Shown piece after piece: positions 59,941-64,000 of a DNA stretch of 64,000 nucleotides. Under the pieces are notes generated by a model. The model was not told the origin of the DNA, made no database searches, and saw nothing but the letters and a program-made list of their open reading frames with translations. The stretch covers positions 496,001 through 560,000 of the forward strand of contig CAWCVC010000011.1 in the NCBI GenBank assembly GCA_963798805.1, given 5' to 3'. How positions within the stretch are numbered: position 1 is the first letter of the stretch; each line of letters begins with the position of its first letter. Source of the DNA: CAVZCK01 sp963798805 (GTDB taxonomy: Bacteria; Pseudomonadota; Alphaproteobacteria; Rhizobiales; Rhodomicrobiaceae). Both the position numbers and the translations under genes were made by a program.

Positions 59941-60702
59941 TTGGCGATGAGACCAACCATGGAAGACAGCAACCCGACACCTTCGCAGACCGTCAGAGCG
60001 CTGCACAGCCTCCGGGACCTCATTCTTCAGGGCATGCTTGCTCCGGGAGATCGGCTATCGGAACTCGCCATCGTGGAACGGCTCGGCGTGTCACGCACGC
60101 CCGTACGGGCGGCACTCATTCGTCTCGAAGAGGAAGGGCTGGTCAAGGCCGTGCCGTCCGGCGGCTTTGTCGTGAAGGCTTTTTCCGAGCACGACATTTA
60201 CGATTCGATCGAATTGCGGGGCACGCTGGAAGGCCTAGCAGCGCGATTAGCGGCGGAGCGGGGCGCGGCTGCCGAAAAAATCGCGGAGCTGAAAGCCTGC
60301 GTTGCGGAAATGGATGCGCTGCTCGGCGAGCCCGACATGAACGCCGACGTGCTATCCCGCTACGTTCCGCTCAATATTTATTTCCACACGCATCTCGTCG
60401 CCCTTGCCGAAAGCCAGCCGGTCGCCCGCCAGGTCGAGCGCCTCGTGAGCTTGCCTTTCGCATCGCCGAGTGCCTTCGTCATGGCGCAGGCAGATTTGCC
60501 CGCGGCGCGTCTTATGCTGACCATCGCGCAGGACCATCATTGCAGTGTCATTGCGGCGATCGAACAGCGGCAGGGCGAGCGGGCGGAAAGCCTGATGCGT
60601 GAGCACGCCCGACTGGCGCATCGCGACCTGCAATTCCTGCTGCGCGACCGCGCAAGACGAGCGCGCATTCCAGGCGGAGCTTTGATCGAGACCACCGGCT
60701 GA
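59941..60702 (+). CDS. GntR-family regulator (FCD/FadR subfamily)
   Basis: 253 residues from TTG 59941, which sits 8 bp after AGGAGA (59927-59932); ATG 59947 is the alternative. Winged helix: LHSLRDLILQGMLAPGDRLSELAIVERLGVSRTPVRAALIRLEEEGLVKAVPSGGFVV. The FCD effector domain reads IYDSIELRGTLEGLAARLAAERG, LNIYFHTHLVALAESQPVARQV, HHCSVIAAIEQRQGERAESLMREHARLAHRDL, with the His residues that coordinate a metal in this subfamily. It probably senses a carboxylic acid. It lies 35 bp upstream of the MetE-like gene and may be cotranscribed with it and the thiolase. Confidence 0.9.
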   Translation: MAMRPTMEDSNPTPSQTVRALHSLRDLILQGMLAPGDRLSELAIVERLGVSRTPVRAALIRLEEEGLVKAVPSGGFVVKAFSEHDIYDSIELRGTLEGLAARLAAERGAAAEKIAELKACVAEMDALLGEPDMNADVLSRYVPLNIYFHTHLVALAESQPVARQVERLVSLPFASPSAFVMAQADLPAARLMLTIAQDHHCSVIAAIEQRQGERAESLMREHARLAHRDLQFLLRDRARRARIPGGALIETTG

Positions 60703-60737
60703 CGAGCGCCGCCAGCAAAAAGCGTAAGGGAGAGGAC

Positions 60738-61850
60738 ATGAAGAGGACGACTCCGCCCTACAGAGCTGACATGGTTGGGAGCCTCTTGCGCACGCAGCCG
60801 CTGAAGGACACCCGCGCAAAGCGCGAGGCGGGCCAGATCTCAGCGGACGAGTTATGCGAGGTCGAGGACCATGAAATCCGCGGCATGATCAGGAAGCAGG
60901 AACAAATCGGGCTCAAAGCTGTCACGGACGGCGAGTTCCGCCGTGCCTTCTGGCATTTCGATTTCCTGGAAGAGCTTGACGGCGTGGAAGGCTCCTGGGG
61001 CGGGCCGGGGGCAGGCGGCGTCGCATTCCAGGGCGCGCATACCAAGCCGAAAGTGCTGAAGGTGACGGGCAAGCTCGGCTTTCCGGCATCCCATCCGTTG
61101 ATCGGCCATTTCCGCTTCCTGAAGGAGAATACCTCCCGGGTCCCGAAGATGACTATCCCCTCGCCGAGCATGCTGCATTATCGCGGCGGTCGGAAACTGA
61201 TCGATGAAGCCGTTTACCCCGATATGGACGGCTTTTACGCCGATCTCGGCGGCGCTTATGCGGGGGCGGTCCGAGCCTTTGCGGGTGCAGGCTGCCGCTA
61301 TCTTCAGCTCGACGATGTCAGCTTTGCCTATTTGTGCGACCCCAATCAGCGGCAGATGCTCAAGGATCGCGGCGACGATCCGCAAAAGCAGCCGGAGATC
61401 TATGCCGGCATGATCAACAAGGCGGTGACGGGCCGGCCGAGCGATATGACCATTACCATGCATATGTGCCGGGGCAATTTCCGTTCGACCTTCATCGCCT
61501 CTGGCGACTATGAGCCCGTCGCCGAGCTTCTGTTCAACGGCGTGAATATCGACGGCTATTTCATGGAATGGGACACCGACCGCGCCGGCGGTTTCGAGCC
61601 TCTCCGATTTCTGCCAAAAGGCAAGACAGTGGTCCTCGGCCTCGTCACCACCAAGACCGGCACGCTGGAGAAACCGGACGACATCAAGCGCCGTATCGAC
61701 GAAGCGGCTAAATATTGTGATCTGGACCAGCTCTGCCTCAGCCCGCAATGTGGCTTCGCCAGCACTGAGGAAGGGAATATCCTGGCCGAGGAGGAACAAT
61801 GGGCGAAGCTCCGCATGATCGTGGAGATCGCCCAGGACGTCTGGGGCTGA
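60738..61850 (+). CDS. MetE-like (cobalamin-independent methionine synthase C-terminal domain) protein
   Basis: A 370-residue stand-alone version of the MetE C-terminal barrel. PYRADMVGSLLRTQPLKDTRAKRE, IGLKAVTDGEFRRAFWHFDFLEELDG, CRYLQLDDVSFAYLCD, then zinc ligands: His and Cys in ITMHMCRGNFRS, Glu in GYFMEWDTDRAG, Cys in LCLSPQCGFAS. There is no N-terminal half as in true MetE. Such short proteins act as methyltransferases on non-standard substrates, sometimes in demethylation of methylated aromatics or thiols; here context suggests catabolism, not methionine synthesis. Between the GntR and thiolase genes (35 and 28 bp). Confidence 0.87.
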   Translation: MKRTTPPYRADMVGSLLRTQPLKDTRAKREAGQISADELCEVEDHEIRGMIRKQEQIGLKAVTDGEFRRAFWHFDFLEELDGVEGSWGGPGAGGVAFQGAHTKPKVLKVTGKLGFPASHPLIGHFRFLKENTSRVPKMTIPSPSMLHYRGGRKLIDEAVYPDMDGFYADLGGAYAGAVRAFAGAGCRYLQLDDVSFAYLCDPNQRQMLKDRGDDPQKQPEIYAGMINKAVTGRPSDMTITMHMCRGNFRSTFIASGDYEPVAELLFNGVNIDGYFMEWDTDRAGGFEPLRFLPKGKTVVLGLVTTKTGTLEKPDDIKRRIDEAAKYCDLDQLCLSPQCGFASTEEGNILAEEEQWAKLRMIVEIAQDVWG

Positions 61851-61878
61851 GGGCCGGCGACCCGCACCAAAGCGAAGG

Positions 61879-63094
61879 ATGGCAGAGCAAATGAGAGACG
61901 CCTGGATCTGTGACTATATCCGCACGCCCTTCGGCCGCTATGGCGGAGCGCTTGCTTCCGTTCGCACCGACGATCTGGGAGCCCTGCCGATCAATGCGCT
62001 CATCGAGCGCAATTCCGGGCTCGATCCCGCAGGGATCGACGAAGTCATCCTCGGCTGCGCCAATCAGGCCGGCGAGGACAACCGGAACGTGGCGCGGATG
62101 TCGCTGCTGCTGGCGGGGCTGCCGGACAGCGTTCCCGGTTGCACGATCAACCGGCTGTGCGGTTCCGGCATGGATGCGGTCGGGACGGCGGCGCGGGCAA
62201 TCCGCACCGGCGAGGCCGACCTGATTATCGCGGGGGGCGTCGAGTTCGATGACCCGTGCGCCTTTCGTCATGGGCAAGGCCGAGAGCGCGTTTTCGCGCA
62301 ATGCGGAGATCTTCGACACGACGATCGGCTGGCGCTTCGTCAATCCGAAGATGAAGCGCGCCTATGGCACCGATTCCATGCCCGAGACCGGTGAGAATGT
62401 GGCGGAGGAGTTCAAGGTGAGCCGCGCCGATCAGGACGCCTTCGCGTTGCGCTCGCAGCAAAAGGCGGCGGCCGGAGCCGGACGCCTCGCCGAGGAGATC
62501 GTGCCGGTGACGATCCCCAAGAAGCGTGGCGGCGATGCCGTCGTCTCTGCCGACGAGCATCCGCGTCCGGAAACAACTCTTGAAGCGCTGGCGAAGCTGC
62601 CGGCCCTGTTCCGCGAGAACGGCACGGTAACAGCCGGCAATGCCTCCGGCGTCAATGACGGCGCGGCGGCACTGATCGTGGCTTCCGATGATGCTGTTAA
62701 ACGGCATGGACTCAAGCCGATAGCACGGGTCATGGGCATGGCCACGGCAGGCGTCGCGCCGCGCATCATGGGTTTCGGCCCGGCGCCGGCCAGCGAGAAG
62801 CTGATGCGCAGGCTCGACCTGTCGATTGAGGATTTCGGCGTCGTGGAGCTGAACGAAGCCTTCGCCTCGCAAGGGCTTGCGGTTCTCCGCGCGCTCGGGA
62901 TTCCGGACGATGCGGAGCATGTGAACCCCAATGGCGGCGCGATTGCGCTCGGCCATCCGCTCGGCGCGTCGGGGGCGAGGCTGGTGGGGACCGCCGCGCT
63001 GGAAATGCGCCGGCGCAAGGTCGAGCACGCGCTCTGTACCATGTGCATCGGCGTCGGTCAGGGCATCGCGCTGGCCCTGGAGGCGGCGGGGTAG
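61879..63094 (+). pseudogene. pcaF: acetyl-CoA acyltransferase / 3-oxoadipyl-CoA thiolase, single-base frameshift
   Basis: The first 122 codons read DAWICDYIRTPFGRYGGALASVRTDDLGALPINALIERN, INRLCGSGMDAVGTAARAIRTGEADLIIAGGVE with the nucleophilic Cys (RLCGSG). GAGTTC at 62242-62247 replaces an expected GAGTC; deleting one T gives SMTRAPFVMGKAESAFSR and an intact remainder: MPETGENVAEEF, NASGVNDGAAALIVAS, VVELNEAFASQGLAVLRALG, NPNGGAIALGHPLGASGARLVG (catalytic His) and CTMCIGVGQGIALALE (second Cys). The corrected length is 404. Sequence style fits PcaF/PaaJ. The gene is one base from functional. Confidence 0.87.
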
Positions 63095-63117
63095 ACCTGC
63101 CGGCAGGAGAAGACCGG

Positions 63118-64000
63118 CTAATAAATCAGCGGCAGGCCGACATAGTTCTCGGCAAGGCTCTGCGACGCCGCGCGTGAGCTGGTCACATAAGCGAGCTCGG
63201 CCATCTGGATCCGCCGGTCAAAGTCGCTGTCGCCGTCGAACCGGTGCAGCATCGAGGTCATCCACCAGGAGAAGCGCTGCACCTTCCAGATCCGGTCGAG
63301 GCAGATCGCAGAATAGGCGTCGAGCAGCTCGCGCTTGCCGTGTCGGTAGAACCGCCGGAACGCCTCGACCAGAACGCGCACATCGGCGACGGCGAGGTTG
63401 AGTCCCTTCGCCCCGGTCGGCGGCACGATGTGGGCCGCGTCTCCGGCCAGGAACAGCCGTCTATATTGCATCGGCTCGGTGACGAAGCTGCGCAGCGGCG
63501 CAATGCCCTTTTGAAGCACGGGCCCCTCGGCGATCCGCCAGCCATCGCCCGTCTCGAGCCGCAGATGCAGCTCCGCCCAGATCCGGTCATCGGGCCATTC
63601 ATCGATGTCTTCATCGGCGCGGCATTGCAGATAGAGCCGGGTGATCTCTGGCGTGCGCATGCTATAGAGCGCAAAACCGCGCTCGTGATTGGCGTAAACA
63701 ATCTCGTCGCTCGTCGTCGGAGCCTCGGCCAGGATGCCCAGCCAGCCGAAGGAATAGACGCGCTCATAGGACTTGAGCGCGCCCGGTGTAATGGATGGAC
63801 GGCTGATGCCGTGGCTGCCGTCGCAGCCGGCGATGAAATCGCACTGGATCTCATGCGACTGTCCATCTTTCCTATAGCGGATCTTCGGCTGCTCGCCGTC
63901 GAAATCGTGGAGGCTGGTGCCCTCGACCTCGAAAACGATCTCCCCGCCGGTGGCGAGGCGGGCGGCGATGAGATCCTTCACGACCTCGTGCTGGCCGTAG
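63118..64000 (-). CDS. pobA: 4-hydroxybenzoate 3-monooxygenase, C-terminal part (runs off the window)
   Basis: 294 residues to the window edge. The frame enters as YGQHEVVKDLIAARL, then GEIVFEVEGTSLHDF, IQCDFIAGCDGSHGISRPSI (the D-G family motif CDGSHGxxR), RVYSFGWLGILAEAPTTSDEIVYANHERGFALYSMRTPEITRLYLQ, GIAPLRSFVTEPMQYRRLFLAGDAAHIVPPTGAKGLNLAVADVRVL (FAD-binding G-D-A-A-H...P-x-x-x-KG-x-N) and DAYSAICLDRIWKVQRFSWWMTSMLH. This matches p-hydroxybenzoate hydroxylase closely, forming protocatechuate for the ring-cleavage route the thiolase would complete. The N-terminal FAD motif lies outside. Confidence 0.92.
   Translation of the reverse strand, partial: YGQHEVVKDLIAARLATGGEIVFEVEGTSLHDFDGEQPKIRYRKDGQSHEIQCDFIAGCDGSHGISRPSITPGALKSYERVYSFGWLGILAEAPTTSDEIVYANHERGFALYSMRTPEITRLYLQCRADEDIDEWPDDRIWAELHLRLETGDGWRIAEGPVLQKGIAPLRSFVTEPMQYRRLFLAGDAAHIVPPTGAKGLNLAVADVRVLVEAFRRFYRHGKRELLDAYSAICLDRIWKVQRFSWWMTSMLHRFDGDSDFDRRIQMAELAYVTSSRAASQSLAENYVGLPLIY

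Noticed and set aside
1..64000. CRISPR array or phage region
   Set aside because: No series of evenly spaced direct repeats and no structural phage genes were seen; the repeats present are REP, MITE-like or IS ends.
1..64000. Window-wide loss of GANTC sites by base-calling error
   Set aside because: Many intact GANTC sites remain (for example near 5272, 8806, 12930 and 60747), so only a partial effect at some sites can be argued.

Overview
The window is about 64 kb of high-GC DNA from an alphaproteobacterium, most likely a member of the Hyphomicrobiales (Bradyrhizobium/Rhodopseudomonas/Xanthobacteraceae-like). The indications are the mix of Bug/Tct and TRAP uptake systems, aromatic-acid genes, rhizobial-type IS1380, IS1182, IS630 and IS110 elements, and His/Tyr-rich secreted proteins. 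The genus is an inference from gene content; no rRNA or intact tRNA is present.

Region 1 (1-7.4 kb) holds small stress or hypothetical genes: an ArsR tail with an SRPBCC partner, a VOC protein, three DUF1801 copies (one frameshifted, one a stub), DUF3224, and a RAYT transposase flanked by REP palindromes. It ends in a glutathione S-transferase gene split by an IS110/IS1111-type element. Region 2 (7.5-12.9 kb) holds an MFS transporter, an intact tctCBA tricarboxylate-type uptake operon and a ferredoxin-reductase-like protein.

Region 3 (13-28.5 kb) is a gene graveyard. It contains decayed 3-oxoacid CoA-transferase genes, a sigma-factor tail, a chimeric recombinase, an IS256 stub, a Bug-protein stub and an amidase pseudogene. 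After these comes a stack of insertion sequences. Most insertion junctions from 18.2 to 27.8 kb fall at the tetranucleotide CTAG, and removing the elements rejoins the acyl-CoA dehydrogenase and IS1380 transposase reading frames.

Region 4 (28.7-42.7 kb) holds a frameshifted LysR regulator, a cysteine synthase, a secreted phosphoesterase, a membrane methyltransferase, a lactonase-like MBL hydrolase and an alpha/beta hydrolase. It also holds a fused FAH/ketopantoate-reductase-like protein, two predicted outer-membrane barrels around two small secreted proteins, and a second MFS transporter. Region 5 (42.7-47.8 kb) is a compact minus-strand run of six genes: thermostable-hemolysin-family protein, acyl-CoA ligase, heme-oxygenase-like diiron protein, SDR, secreted TPR protein and methyltransferase. 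It reads as an undescribed fatty-acid-derived small-molecule operon and is the best candidate for a new system.

Region 6 (48-64 kb) looks like aromatic or aryl-acid catabolism. It holds a two-subunit CoA-transferase, a DpgC-like dioxygenase, an acyl-CoA synthetase, a TRAP transporter (dctQ frameshifted), a ThDP-dependent decarboxylase-like enzyme, IclR and GntR regulators, a MetE-like protein, a frameshifted thiolase and the 3' part of pobA. Several otherwise intact genes carry a single extra base, and in three of them it turns a GANTC site into GANNTC. That could reflect recent decay or sequencing error at CcrM sites.
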